From positions 241,037 to 305,036 of the forward strand of contig CAWACR010000008.1 of NCBI GenBank assembly GCA_963780675.1: DNA of 64,000 nucleotides, read 5' to 3'. This document shows, one piece after another, positions 33,617-42,287 of the stretch. Numbering within the stretch: position 1 is the stretch's first letter; every line of letters begins with the position of its first letter. Both the position numbers and the translations under genes were made by a program. The notes under the pieces were generated by a model. That model worked only from the letters and a program-made list of their open reading frames with translations, had not been told where the DNA came from and did no database searches. This stretch comes from JAHECE01 sp963780675 (GTDB lineage: Bacteria; Actinomycetota; Actinomycetes; Actinomycetales; JAHECE01).

Positions 33617-35124
33617 GGGAGCCTCACCGCCTCGGTCGGGAAGCCGTCGCCGGCCTCGCCCGAGGCATCGGGACCGACCGGGGTGCCCGTCGTCGTCGTC
33701 GCTTCGGCGTCGGTCGGAGCCGCGCGCTCGGGGAGGCTCCCGACGGGGACGGCGCTCGGGCCCGACGGCGGGGCGGCGGCCGGCGGGGCGGGGCGGCGGG
33801 CGCCGTCGGAGATCCGGAGCAGCAGGGCGACGATCATCCAGTTGGCGAGCAGCGAGGAGCCACCGTAGGCGAGGAAGGGCGCCGTCAGGCCGGTCAGCGG
33901 GATGAGCCCGGTCACCCCGCCGACGACGACGAACGTCTGGAACGCGATGACGAACGCCAGGCCGCTGGCGAGGAGCTTGCCGAAGCCGTCGCGGACCCCG
34001 ACGCCGGTGCGCAGGCCCCGCTGGGCGAGCACCAGGTAGATGGCCAGGATCGCGAGCAGCCCGGTGAGCCCGAGCTCCTCCCCGAGCGAGGCGATGATGA
34101 AGTCGCTGTTCGCGTACGGCACCAGGTACGGGTAGCCCAGGCCCCAGCCGGTGCCCATGAGGCCGCCGTTCGCCATGCCGAACAGGCCCTGGACCAGCTG
34201 GTACGACCCACCCGGGTCGCGGTCGTAGATCTCCGGCGCGAGAGGGGTCAGCCACACGTCGAAGCGGGCCTGGACGTGGGGGAACAGCGTCGCGGCCGCG
34301 GCGGCCCCGCCGGCGAAGAGGACGACGCCGAGGAGCACCCAGGACAGGCGTTCCGTCGCCACGTACAGCATCGCGACGAACATCCCGAAGAAGAGGAGCG
34401 AGGTGCCGAGGTCCCGCTCGAACACGAGGACGGCGAGGCTGACCGCCCAGGCGAGGAGGAGCGGGCCCAGGTCGCGGCCCCGGGGCAGGTGCACGCCGAG
34501 AACCTTCGGACCGGCGAGTGCGAGGTTGTCACGGTGCGTGACGAGGTACCCCGCGAAGAAGATCGCCAGCGCGATCTTCGCGAGCTCGCCGGGCTGGAAG
34601 GACGCGAACGAGCCCATCCGGATCCAGATGCGTGCGCCGTTGATGGTGACGCCGAGGCCCGGGACCAGCGGCAGCACGAGCAGCGAGAGACCGACGATCA
34701 ACGCGGTGTACGTGTACCGGCGCAGGGTCCGGTGGTCGCGCAGGAAGATGAGGACCGCGGCGGCGGCCGCGACCGAGACCACCATCCAGACGAACTGGCG
34801 GGGGGCGAAGGACGCCTCCTGGCCCCGGAGGGCGTAGGAGTAGTCGAGCCGGTAGATCATCGCCAGGCCGATGCCGTTGAGGGCGACGGCGGCCGGAAGC
34901 AGCACCGGGTCCGCGTACGGCGCGCGCCACCGCAGGATCCCGTGGAGCGCGCCGGCGAGCAGCACCATGCCGACGCTGTAGCCGACCATGTTCGCCGGCA
35001 CCGTGCCCACGGTGTTGAGGCCCACCTGGGCGTACGCGTAGATGCCGAGGCCGAGTGCGAGGACCAGCAGCCCGACCTCGGACCACCGCCGGGTGCTCGG
35101 TCGGGCCTGGGTGACCGTGGCCAT
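33613..35124 (-). CDS. rodA: SEDS peptidoglycan polymerase RodA/FtsW
   Basis: 503 residues, about twelve transmembrane helices. SEDS signatures: MIYRLDYSYA, GARIWIRMGSFASFQPGELAKIALAIFFAGYL, FERDLGTSLLFFGMF (catalytic Asp region), and GLTAPFLAYGGSSLLANWM near the C-terminus, followed by a Pro/Ala-rich cytoplasmic tail. It polymerises glycan strands from lipid II with the adjacent transpeptidase PbpA. ATG overlaps the pstP stop and its stop overlaps the pbpA GTG. RodA rather than FtsW is inferred from neighbours. Confidence 0.93.
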   Translation of the reverse strand: MATVTQARPSTRRWSEVGLLVLALGLGIYAYAQVGLNTVGTVPANMVGYSVGMVLLAGALHGILRWRAPYADPVLLPAAVALNGIGLAMIYRLDYSYALRGQEASFAPRQFVWMVVSVAAAAAVLIFLRDHRTLRRYTYTALIVGLSLLVLPLVPGLGVTINGARIWIRMGSFASFQPGELAKIALAIFFAGYLVTHRDNLALAGPKVLGVHLPRGRDLGPLLLAWAVSLAVLVFERDLGTSLLFFGMFVAMLYVATERLSWVLLGVVLFAGGAAAAATLFPHVQARFDVWLTPLAPEIYDRDPGGSYQLVQGLFGMANGGLMGTGWGLGYPYLVPYANSDFIIASLGEELGLTGLLAILAIYLVLAQRGLRTGVGVRDGFGKLLASGLAFVIAFQTFVVVGGVTGLIPLTGLTAPFLAYGGSSLLANWMIVALLLRISDGARRPAPPAAAPPSGPSAVPVGSLPERAAPTDAEATTTTGTPVGPDASGEAGDGFPTEAVRLP

Positions 35125-36476
35125 CAGGCGCCGTCGCCCGAGAGGCCCTGGGGAGCCGCCGCGGGAGGTGCCGTGGGCTCGGGTGTTGCGGTCGGGGTGG
35201 GCGTGGCGGTCGGGGTGGGCGACGGCGCCGCCTCCTCCTCGAGCATCGCGACGATCTCCTCGGCCTCCTCGAGGGATCCGGCGGCGATCGGGTCGGTCAG
35301 ACGCTGCTGGGCGAAGGCGGGCAGGTCTTCGACCGCGATGCCGGTGCGCTCGTGGACCGTGGACAGCTGGAGGTTGCCGATCTCCTGGGGGATCCCGCGG
35401 AAGATGACGACGTCCCCGTCGTCGACCCCCACGTAGTACTGCTCCTGGGACCACCGGTAGGCGAGGGCTCCGGCCGCGGCGAGGGCGCCCAGCACGAGGA
35501 CGATTCCCACGACCCACGCGACCACCCGGCGCCCGCGGCCGCCCGCCGGGGCGTCGTCGTCGGGTGTCACCGTGGTGAGGGTTGCGGTTGCGGGGGACGG
35601 CGCCGGTGGTGCGGCCGGTGCCGCGGGCGCGCTGAGGGCCGCGGCGCGGGCCGCGGCTCCCGAGCCGCCCCGCGTCGGCCGCAGCCGGTCCGTGGCGGCG
35701 GCGCCGACCACCTGGGGGTCGAGGGCGGGGGCGGCGCCGTCGGGCAGGGTGTCGAGGTCGACGACGTCCGCGACGATGCACGTCACGTTGTCCGGCCCGC
35801 CCCCGTGCAGGGCGAGCGCGACGAGCGCCTCCGCGCACTCGCCGACGTCCGGTGTGCCGCCCAGGACGTGGGCGATGGTCTCGGCGGAGACGACGCCGGA
35901 CAGGCCGTCCGAGCACAGCAGCCACCGGTCGCCGATGCGGGCCTCGTGCGCCCACTCGTCCAGCACGATGTCGGCGGAGTTGTCGCCGAGCACACGCAGG
36001 AGAACGGACCGCTGCGGGTGGTGCTCGGCCTCTTCCGGGGTGAGCTGACCCGTGTCCACGAGGTGCTGGACGAACGTGTGGTCCGTGGTGACCTGGAACA
36101 TCTGCCCGTCGCGGACCACGTAGGCGCGGGAGTCGCCGATGTGGATCATCGCGAAGCGGCTGCCCGAGCGCAGGAGCGCGATGACCGTCGTGCCCAGACC
36201 CGCGAGCGACGGGTCCTCGGCGACGCGGTCCACCAGCTCGTCGTGCGCGGCGTAGACGGCCTCCTTGAGGCGGGCGAGCAGGTCCCCGGTGGGGGCGTCG
36301 TCGTCGAGCGGGGCCAGGTGAGCCACCACCACGGAGGAGGCGACGTCACCGCCCGCCGCGCCGCCCATGCCGTCGGCGACCACGAGCAGGTGCGGCCCGG
36401 CGTAGCCGGAGTCCTGGTTGTTCTTGCGGATCAGCCCGACGTCGGAGCGGGCGGCGTACCTCAGGGCGACGGCCAC
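35124..36476 (-). CDS. pstP: PP2C-family protein phosphatase PstP
   Basis: 450 residues from a GTG. The catalytic PP2C domain (about 5-240) shows RSDVGLIRKNNQDS, VVADGMGG (metal Asp), GLGTTVIALL, MIHIGDSRAYV, LLCSDGLSGVV and GGGPDNVTCIV. A linker, one transmembrane helix (VVAWVVGIVLVLGALAAAGALAY) and an extracytoplasmic segment of about 110 residues ending in a Pro/Thr-rich tail follow. It removes phosphate from PknA/PknB and their substrates. The operon arrangement fhaA-fhaB-pstP-rodA-pbpA-pknA-pknB is complete. Confidence 0.95.
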   Translation of the reverse strand: MAVALRYAARSDVGLIRKNNQDSGYAGPHLLVVADGMGGAAGGDVASSVVVAHLAPLDDDAPTGDLLARLKEAVYAAHDELVDRVAEDPSLAGLGTTVIALLRSGSRFAMIHIGDSRAYVVRDGQMFQVTTDHTFVQHLVDTGQLTPEEAEHHPQRSVLLRVLGDNSADIVLDEWAHEARIGDRWLLCSDGLSGVVSAETIAHVLGGTPDVGECAEALVALALHGGGPDNVTCIVADVVDLDTLPDGAAPALDPQVVGAAATDRLRPTRGGSGAAARAAALSAPAAPAAPPAPSPATATLTTVTPDDDAPAGGRGRRVVAWVVGIVLVLGALAAAGALAYRWSQEQYYVGVDDGDVVIFRGIPQEIGNLQLSTVHERTGIAVEDLPAFAQQRLTDPIAAGSLEEAEEIVAMLEEEAAPSPTPTATPTPTATPEPTAPPAAAPQGLSGDGA

Positions 36477-36479
36477 GGG

Positions 36480-37079
36480 CTACCTCTGGAGCTCGAGGAC
36501 GGTCTGGCCGATCCGCACGGGCGTTCCCTGCGCGAGGACCGTCGGCGCGTCGATGCGTTCCCCGTCGACGTACGTGCCGTTCGTGGAACCGAGGTCCTCC
36601 ACCCACCAGGCGCCCTCGTGCGGGTAGACCCGCGCGTGTCGGCTGGAGGAGTAGTCGTCCTCCAGGGGCAACGTGCACGACGGCGCCCGGCCCAGCACGA
36701 CGGCGGAGGCGCCGAGGGTCAGGGCCGTGCCGCGCAGCGGGCCGTCGACGACGACGAGGCGGAGGGACGGGGCCGCGGCCGGGGCCGGCGGTGCGGGGGG
36801 CGCGATGGCGACGCCGGCCCCGACGGACGGGCGGGCGACGGCCGGGCTGGGGGTGGGGCTGGGGGTCGGCGCGGCGGTGCGCACGGGCGGGGGACCGGGC
36901 TGGGCGACCACGGCGGCCCGGCCGGTCGCGGGCTTGGCGGCGGTGCTCGACTTCCGGCCGCGATGGACCACCCGGGTGCCGAAGACGTCGCGGCGGAGCA
37001 CGCCGACGGCCGACAGCACGAGCACCCAGAGGAGCACGAGGTAGGAGAGGCGCAGAAGGGTGACGGCGAGCTCGCTCAC
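36480..37079 (-). CDS. fhaB: FHA-domain protein FhaB (FipA-like)
   Basis: 199 residues. One N-terminal transmembrane helix (LAVTLLRLSYLVLLWVLVLSAVGVL), a Pro/Ala-rich linker, then an FHA domain about 105-195 with LVVVDGPLRGT, VLGRAPSCTLPLEDDYSSSRHARVY (Arg and Ser contacts for phosphothreonine) and DLGSTNGTYVDGERI. Binds threonine-phosphorylated partners of PknA/PknB and links signalling to cell-wall synthesis. Confidence 0.94.
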   Translation of the reverse strand: MSELAVTLLRLSYLVLLWVLVLSAVGVLRRDVFGTRVVHRGRKSSTAAKPATGRAAVVAQPGPPPVRTAAPTPSPTPSPAVARPSVGAGVAIAPPAPPAPAAAPSLRLVVVDGPLRGTALTLGASAVVLGRAPSCTLPLEDDYSSSRHARVYPHEGAWWVEDLGSTNGTYVDGERIDAPTVLAQGTPVRIGQTVLELQR

Positions 37080-37085
37080 GGCCGG

Positions 37086-37799
37086 CTACCCGGCGTCGTC
37101 GGCGTCGTCGGCAGCGCCCGTCCAGAAGAGGATCCGGGAGCGTCCAAGGGTGATCGTGTTCCCGTCCACCAGCGTGGCCGCCGTGATCTGGTGTCCCTCC
37201 ACGAAGGTGCCGTTCGTGGAGCCAAGGTCGGTGGCGATCACGCCGTCGGGGGTCACGCGGATCTCGAGGTGCTTCCGGGAGACGCCGGGGTCGTCGAGGA
37301 TGATGTCCGCCTCGGAGCCGCGACCGATGATCGTGACGGGCCCGGTGAGGAGGTAGCGCTGGCCGTCGATGTCGACGATGGGGTGCCGCTGGCTGGGGGC
37401 TGCCGCGGTGACCGGGGCGACGGCGCCGCGCACGGTGGCGGAGCGGATGCGGAAGCGGCCCTGCTCGAGCTCGGGATCGTCCTCGAAGGTGACCGACACC
37501 GGGCCGACGAACGTGTACCGCTGCTGGGCGGCGTGCTCGGTAGCGGTGGCGACGAGTTCCTCCGCGAGGGCGTCGGCGCCCCACGTCTCGACCTGCTCCA
37601 GGTCCTGGACGCTGAGCGCCACCGCGAACTCGTTCGGGACCACGGTGCGTTCGCGGGTGACGGCGGCCGCGCGGTCGTCCATCTCGCGGCGGATCGCGCT
37701 GGCGATCTCCACCGGCTTGACCTCGCTGCGGAAGGCCTTGGCAAAGGCTCCGCTGACGACGCGCTCGACGCCCTTCTCGAAGCGGTCGAGGACCCCCAC
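37086..37799 (-). CDS. fhaA: FHA-domain protein FhaA
   Basis: 237 residues. I choose the GTG at 37799 (MGVLDRFEKGVERVV) because AAGGAGG lies upstream at good spacing and other FhaA proteins begin this way. The N-terminal DUF3662 domain (about 1-110) is followed by a linker and an FHA domain (YLLTGPVTIIGRGSEADIIL, DPGVSRKHLEIRV, DLGSTNGTFVEGHQI). In mycobacteria FhaA binds phosphorylated MviN and restrains peptidoglycan synthesis. First gene of the operon. Confidence 0.95.
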   Translation of the reverse strand: MGVLDRFEKGVERVVSGAFAKAFRSEVKPVEIASAIRREMDDRAAAVTRERTVVPNEFAVALSVQDLEQVETWGADALAEELVATATEHAAQQRYTFVGPVSVTFEDDPELEQGRFRIRSATVRGAVAPVTAAAPSQRHPIVDIDGQRYLLTGPVTIIGRGSEADIILDDPGVSRKHLEIRVTPDGVIATDLGSTNGTFVEGHQITAATLVDGNTITLGRSRILFWTGAADDADDAG

Positions 37800-38184
37800 C
37801 TGCGCACCTCCTTGCGTGCTGGTCGTGCGGACGGTCGGCATGCGGGCGTGGCGGCACTGCGGCGCGGCGCGGTCTCCCGAATCCTGATCGTAACGACCGC
37901 GGGGGAATTCGCCCAGAAACGCGCCCGACAACTCCGCGAGGTCGAGCGCTCTCGTTCGTGAGGTCGAGGCTCCACGGACCCGATGTCGCCGCCCTCGCCG
38001 AGCGGCGCGTTCCCTGACGCCCGCGGGGCTTGGCGCCGGCGTCGCCGCCACCGGCGCCGTCGTCCACTTGGACCCACGGGTTCGGCCTCGGCCTCCGGTG
38101 CCTGCCTCCAGTGCCGGTCCGCCGGCGACGGCGCGGGGCGGCCCGGGTGCCCGTGCTACCCTTCTGCCCGGTTTGCACCACTTC
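37800..38184. promoter_or_regulatory. Leader of the fhaA-pknB operon and spacer to tRNA-Leu
   Basis: No gene seen in this 385-bp gap. It must hold the promoter of the minus-strand operon and that of tRNA-Leu. It includes an imperfect inverted repeat around 37935-37975 (GAGGTCGAGCGCTC...GAGGTCGAGGC) related to the terminator at 28693. Confidence 0.4.
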
Positions 38185-38268
38185 GCGCGAGTGGCGGAAT
38201 AGGCAGACGCGCACGGTTCAGGTCCGTGTGCCCGGAAGGGCGTGGGGGTTCAACTCCCCCCTCGCGCA
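38185..38268 (+). tRNA. tRNA-Leu (anticodon CAG)
   Basis: 84 bases with a long variable arm (class II). Acceptor GCGCGAG / CTCGCGC, anticodon stem CACGG/CCGTG around TTCAGGT (anticodon CAG), variable arm GCCCGGAAGGGC, T-arm GGGGGTTCAACTCCCCC. The last 20 bases (TCAACTCCCCCCTCGCGCAC, 38250-38269) recur at 39647-39666. Confidence 0.96.
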
Positions 38269-38276
38269 CACAGAAG

Positions 38277-38314
38277 AGGCCCCTGACCAGGGATAACATC
38301 CCGGTCAGGGGCCT
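38277..38314. terminator. Terminator after tRNA-Leu
   Basis: AGGCCCCTGACC pairs with GGTCAGGGGCCT. The same hairpin in slightly altered form is present at 39679-39710, after the duplicated tRNA end. Confidence 0.8.
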
Positions 38315-38771
38315 TCATGCACTGTTCATGCGCCAATTGGTGCACAACCGACCCGCCACGGGGCGCCTTCCGGTGCTTCTGACCGGCGAGAGGAGGCCGA
38401 CCGTCGACACGGGCCGAGGGGTGTCCTCCGTGTCGTACGCCGCTGTGGTGCCAAACCGTGTGCGGCGTCCCCTTCGCAGGGAGTCCGTTGTGATTCGCCC
38501 GCGGCGTTGCCTGGGTTGCGGAAGTTGCGGGCGATGCGCCGGTGGATCTCGATGGGCCGCCTTGGTGGGTTCGGGCGCCGTCCGCGCCTGCGGCCATCGC
38601 GTCCGCTCCAGTGTCGGCTGCCGTATCGACGCCGTCGCCGGCGCCACGGCGCCCGCCTGGTCCACGCAGACAGCGACTACGTATGGATCGCTGCCGTCGT
38701 TCCGAAACCCGACAGCACCGCCGCCCGGTACCGCGCAGCGAATCGCGCTTGCACCCTGCTAGCATGAGTCC
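38315..38771. other. Gene-free stretch between tRNA-Leu and vapB
   Basis: About 460 bp without a convincing gene. Frames are open on both strands but their translations are Arg/Pro/Ser-rich. On the minus strand a short protein-like piece (IEIHRRIARNFRNPGNAAGE, about 38500-38560) may be debris of an island gene. I could not identify it. Confidence 0.4.
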
Positions 38772-38999
38772 ATGAAGACGCTCTACATCCGGGACGTCTC
38801 GGACGAGGTCGTCGAGACGCTCAAGGAGCGCGCGGCGGCGGAGGGCCGGTCGCTGTCGGCCTACGTCGCAACGGAGCTGGCGAGGATCGCGGCCCGGCCC
38901 ACCAATGCGCAGATCGTCGACAGGCTCAGGGACCGGGACCGCTCGACGGGACCGACGGCGGAGGAGATCGTCGCCGCGCTCGAGGCCGGCCGCCGGTGA
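38772..38999 (+). CDS. vapB: VapB/FitA-type antitoxin
   Basis: 75 residues. A ribbon-helix-helix N-terminus (MKTLYIRDVSDEVVETLKER, AAAEGRSLSAYVATELARI) binds the operon promoter; the C-terminus (TAEEIVAALEAGRR) would wrap the toxin. The stop overlaps the vapC start by 4 bp. Typical length for the family. No clear ribosome site before the ATG. Confidence 0.9.
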   Translation: MKTLYIRDVSDEVVETLKERAAAEGRSLSAYVATELARIAARPTNAQIVDRLRDRDRSTGPTAEEIVAALEAGRR

Positions 39000-39388
39000 T
39001 CGTGATCGACGCCTCGGCGATGGTCGAGGCCCTGGTCGGTCGCGACGTCGACCCCGAGTTGCTCGATGCCCTCGTCGGCGAGGTGGCCGCCCCGCACCTG
39101 CTCGACGTCGAGGTGCTCTCCGTGCTGCGTGGACTGCTGCTCGGCCGCAAGCTGGAGCCACACGTGGCGGAGACCGCCCGTCAGGATCACTTCGCGTTCA
39201 CCATCACCCGCCACGAGACCGAGCCCCTCGCCGACCGCATCTGGCAGCTGCGCCACCGCTACACGAGCTACGACGCCGCCTACCTAGCACTGGCCGAAGG
39301 CCTCGCCGTCCCGCTCTACACCTGCGACGCCAAGCTCGCCGCGGGTGGGCACCACGCGCAGGTGCGGGTCGTTCCCACGTCGCGCTGA
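38996..39388 (+). CDS. vapC: VapC toxin, PIN-domain ribonuclease
   Basis: 130 residues from a GTG overlapping vapB. PIN-domain acidic residues: D5 (MIVIDASAMVEAL), E40-region (HLLDVEVLSVLRGL), D94-region (YTSYDAAYLALAEGL) and D111-region (YTCDAKLA). These toxins cleave tRNA or rRNA when free of the antitoxin. The pair lies between two copies of the tRNA-Leu 3' end, so it belongs to a small island. Confidence 0.92.
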   Translation: MIVIDASAMVEALVGRDVDPELLDALVGEVAAPHLLDVEVLSVLRGLLLGRKLEPHVAETARQDHFAFTITRHETEPLADRIWQLRHRYTSYDAAYLALAEGLAVPLYTCDAKLAAGGHHAQVRVVPTSR

Positions 39389-39411
39389 GCCGCCCGCGCA
39401 CCAAGACCCTG

Positions 39412-39452
39412 TGCGGAACGCGCGTTGCAGCACACGCAAGGAACTCTCCGCA
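39412..39452. repeat. 41-bp palindrome family, copy 3
   Basis: Outer arms TGCGGA / TCCGCA, inner GTTGCAGCACACGCAAGGAA. Lies 23 bp after vapC. Confidence 0.7.
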
Positions 39453-39646
39453 CAGGGCGCAGGCGCCCGCGGCCCGCGTGACTCGTTCAGGCTGCTACTC
39501 GCCTCGCCGAGCAACACACTCGCAAGGCGCCCTCCGACCTGCACCTCGCCGAGCTGGACCCGCCCAAGGGGCCGAGAGCAAAGCTGCTGTTCAGATGCGG
39601 TTTCGTGTACCCAGCAGCGCCCGCGTGCAGGTGCCTGGGCCGGAGG

Positions 39647-39712
39647 TCAACTCCCCCCTCGCGCACCAACGAAAAGGACCCCTGACCAGGGGTAACACCC
39701 CGGTCAGGGGCC
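39647..39712. repeat. Duplicated tRNA-Leu 3' end plus terminator
   Basis: TCAACTCCCCCCTCGCGCAC at 39647-39666 is identical to the tRNA-Leu end at 38250-38269. The following hairpin (CCCCTGACC...GGTCAGGGG) matches the terminator behind the real tRNA. The 5' part of the tRNA is absent. It marks the right side of a segment of about 1.4 kb holding vapBC. Confidence 0.8.
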
Positions 39713-39834
39713 CTTTGCGTGTCGTTCGTGCAGCACATTGGTGCATCGCGGGTTCCGCGGAGCGAGTCGTCGAGCAGCCCCTCGTCCGGTGCGGGGCGCC
39801 CCCGGTGCGGCGCTCCCTGCCTCCGCACCATCCA

Positions 39835-39875
39835 TGCGGAGAGAACGGTGCGCCAGGTGCAAGGAAGTCTCCGCA
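39835..39875. repeat. 41-bp palindrome family, copy 4
   Basis: Outer arms TGCGGA / TCCGCA, inner GGTGCGCCAGGTGCAAGGAA. In the intergenic stretch 39389-40028, which holds no gene. Confidence 0.75.
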
Positions 39876-40028
39876 CAAGAGGCCGAGCTCCGGATCTGAT
39901 GGGACGGATCCATCGGGTGGTCAGCTCGCCGCGGTCCTGACGAACTCAGCGATCCTTGCCTCGTCGGCTGCGGTCAGCTCCGTCAGAACGACCCCCGAGG
40001 CGCGACGGATGTCGCGACGTCGAACGCG
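39876..40028 (-). other. Short gene-free stretch with a possible C-terminal gene fragment
   Basis: On the minus strand a protein-like tail (RRDIRRASGVVLTELTAADE, then ARIAEFVRTAAS and a stop) directly follows the 40029-40247 stop codon, without its own start. It may be a remnant of the same locus. No intact gene between 39389 and 40028. Confidence 0.35.
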
Positions 40029-40247
40029 TCAGGAGATGAACGAGCACTCGCAGAGGATGTTGAACTCCACCACGCGTTCGCCATCTTCAGGCCTGGCCCA
40101 CGCTTCCGCCTCGGCGCGCGACGCGAACTGACGGCCCGCGAGCCGCCCGTTAGCCATCAGCACCCCCACCTCGATCTGCTGACGCGGGTCGTCGACGTCG
40201 ACCATCGCCGGCTCGCTCGTCAGACCGCCCAGGACCTCAGCACTCAT
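40029..40247 (-). CDS. Small hypothetical protein
   Basis: 72 residues starting MSAEVLGGLTSEPAMVDVDD; GGAGGG lies 8 bases upstream, which supports this start. Central pattern IEVGVLMANGRLAGRQFASRAEAEAWARP resembles small alpha/beta proteins with a strand-helix. No family recognised. Located between island debris and the IS. Confidence 0.5.
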   Translation of the reverse strand: MSAEVLGGLTSEPAMVDVDDPRQQIEVGVLMANGRLAGRQFASRAEAEAWARPEDGERVVEFNILCECSFIS

Positions 40248-40334
40248 GGTGTCGACCCTCCGCTCGAATGGTCCTGCGTCCACCGTTCCTCTCTACGGTC
40301 GCTCCAGCGCCCCCACGGTGTCAACGGGTCGCGT

Positions 40335-41692
40335 TGACTCACGAAAGATGCGCGCGTAGGTGGGGTCGTTGACTCACGAAGGAGTGCGCGCGTGGAGCGC
40401 GCCTGGCGTGGTGGTGCAGGTGCTGCCGGTAGGCCCGGAGGATGGGACTGACGATGGGGCAGCGGCAGGCGGTGACGAAGGCGATCGCGACGCGTTACCG
40501 GCGGGCGAGCCGGGAGGAGAAGGGCACGATCCTCGACGAGCTGTGCCAGGTGACGGGTTGGCACCGCAACCATGCGCGCAAGGCGCTCGGACAGGCGCTG
40601 GTCCCCCGGGTCGTGCGGGAGCGCCGGCCCCGGGCCCCCACGTACGGGCCGGACGTCGTCGACGCGCTGCAGTTCTGCTGGGCGGTCCTGGGAGCGCCGA
40701 CGGGCAAGCGGCTCGCGCCGGTCATGGGTGAACTCGTGGCGACGCTGCGACGCTTCGGTGAGCTCGACCTCAGCGACGAGGTCGCCGCCGCAGTGGTGGC
40801 GATGTCACCGGCCACCATGGATCGGCGTCTGGCCGGAGCGCGGGCTGCGATGACGCTGCGGGGGCGCAGCCACACCAAGCCGGGCTCGCTGCTGAAGGAG
40901 TCGATCCCGATCCGCACGTGGGCGCAGTGGGACGATGCGGTGCCCGGGTTCGTGGAGATCGACCTGGTCGGTCACGAGGGTGGCAACGCCGCAGGTGAGC
41001 ACGCCTACACGCTCACCGTGACCGACATCGCCACCGGCTGGACGGAGAACCGGTCCGTACCGAACAAGGCCCGCAAGTGGGTGATCGCCGCGCTCCAGGA
41101 CATCTCCACAGTGCTGCCGTTCCCGCTGCTGGGGATCGACTCCGACAACGGCAGCGAGTTCATCAACCACCACCTGCTGCACTGGTGCGAGCAGCGCCGG
41201 ATCACGTTCACCCGGTCCCGGCCGGGCAACTCCAACGACGGCGCGCACGTGGAGCAGAAGAACTGGGCCGTGGTGCGCACCGTAGTCGGCTACCACCGCT
41301 ACGACACACCCGCCGAGCTGGCTCTCCTGAACAGGATCTGGGAGCTGCAGTCGCACATGACGAACTACTTCCTGGCCCAGCAGAAACTGATCTCCAAGGT
41401 CCGCGACGGGGCGAAGATCACCAAGAAGTACGACACCCCGACCACGCCACACCGCCGAGCCGAGCGCCACGAAGTGGTCACCGTCGAGGACAAAGCGATC
41501 ATGAAGGATGCCCTCACGGGACTCAACCCCGCGGCGATCCAGCGCCAGATCCAAGCCCTCACCGCGGAGCTCCTGACCCTGACCACGGCGAAGGCCTCAG
41601 CCCGGCGCAAACCCGAGATCCAGGCCACCTCCCCGCGCGCACCCGCACATGAGTCAACGAAGCCCGCTACGCGCGCATCTTGACATGAGTCA
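40335..41692. mobile_element. Insertion sequence with rve-type transposase (ISNCY-like)
   Basis: Terminal inverted repeats of about 45 bp: the left end runs TGACTCACGAAAGATGCGCG and on to TCGTTGACTCA; the right end, reversed, runs TGACTCATGTCAAGATGCGC and on to TCGTTGACTCA. Each TIR carries two TGACTCA copies about 32 bp apart. One transposase gene fills the element. I do not see a clear target duplication. It interrupts or abuts a gene fragment on its right. Confidence 0.85.
40442..41683 (+). CDS. Transposase with integrase core domain (ISNCY-like)
   Basis: 413 residues. N-terminal helix-turn-helix (YRRASREEKGTILDELCQVTGWHRNHARKALGQ). The catalytic RNase H-like domain has DDE residues in PGFVEIDLVGHEGG (first Asp), LGIDSDNGSEFINHHLL (second Asp), and GAHVEQKNWAVVR (Glu). 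The C-terminus (TPTTPHRRAERH, EVVTVEDKAIMKDAL) is usual for this group. Frame intact, so probably active. ATG at 40442 follows GGAGG very closely; ATG at 40454 is an alternative. The whole IS lies between island debris and the redox gene. Confidence 0.9.
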   Translation: MGLTMGQRQAVTKAIATRYRRASREEKGTILDELCQVTGWHRNHARKALGQALVPRVVRERRPRAPTYGPDVVDALQFCWAVLGAPTGKRLAPVMGELVATLRRFGELDLSDEVAAAVVAMSPATMDRRLAGARAAMTLRGRSHTKPGSLLKESIPIRTWAQWDDAVPGFVEIDLVGHEGGNAAGEHAYTLTVTDIATGWTENRSVPNKARKWVIAALQDISTVLPFPLLGIDSDNGSEFINHHLLHWCEQRRITFTRSRPGNSNDGAHVEQKNWAVVRTVVGYHRYDTPAELALLNRIWELQSHMTNYFLAQQKLISKVRDGAKITKKYDTPTTPHRRAERHEVVTVEDKAIMKDALTGLNPAAIQRQIQALTAELLTLTTAKASARRKPEIQATSPRAPAHESTKPATRAS

Positions 41693-41863
41693 CCAGGCGG
41701 GTGCGCGAGGAGGATCGGGAGATGTTCGGCCTCTCCGCCGACCAGGGCCGGGATGGCTTCCGGCGAGAACCGCCGGTCGTCCGCTGAGGGCGCGCGGGTA
41801 GCGGATGAACGGCAGCACCTGCGTCACCACGTCGACGAGTCGGGCCCGGTCGTTAGTGGGCAT
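41693..41863 (-). pseudogene. 5' fragment of an unknown gene cut by the IS
   Basis: Starts MPTNDRARLVDVVTQVLPFI, RYPRALS, and after one shift continues DDRRFSPEAIPALVGGEAEH, LPILLAHPPG up to the IS boundary. The rest is not found on the other side of the IS. Protein family not recognised. Confidence 0.45.
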
Positions 41864-42287
41864 GGCCCGGGCGGGCCAGGGTCGAGACGTGACCGGGGAA
41901 CATCCGGTGATGATTCGCGCGCGCTTCATGGCTGACGGCCATGCGTGGCTCCTTGCTGACGAACGCGCCGACACGTGGCGCGGTGCGGACCTTGGAGGAC
42001 GACGGGTCACGCCCGGTGTTACGCCCCGGCCGCCCCTGCCCTTCAACGATCGCGCCGACGGCGCCCGCGAGGAAGGCCCTGCTGATCCAGGTACTGGCAG
42101 GGCCTGCCTGCCGGTTCACCGCGGTCGTGCCGCCGTGGACAGGGTCAATCGCGACGAGGCGAGTACAGCGGAACGATTCTTGCGCCGGGCGCAAGGAAGG
42201 TTCCGCAGGGACGGCGCCGGGATCTCCGCATCCGGCAGACCGGTGAGGTCGCCTCCGCCGACCGGCGCGAGCCTCCGTTCGTCGCGA
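41864..42287. other. Gene-free stretch right of the IS
   Basis: About 420 bp with frames open by composition only; I find no convincing protein. It contains the fifth 41-bp palindrome at 42167-42207. Confidence 0.4.
42167..42207. repeat. 41-bp palindrome family, copy 5
   Basis: Outer arms AGCGGAA / TTCCGCA, inner TTCTTGCGCCGGGCGCAAGG; the best-paired copy. 80 bp beyond the stop of the minus-strand redox gene. Confidence 0.75.

Noticed and set aside
33607..37961. Long plus-strand frames opposite rodA, pstP and the fha genes
   Set aside because: Antisense shadows rich in Arg/Gly/Asp; the minus strand carries complete recognised families.
38315..38771. Minus-strand gene between tRNA-Leu and vapB
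   Set aside because: The frame is open but Arg/Gly/Ser-rich, has no ribosome site and runs through the tRNA terminator.
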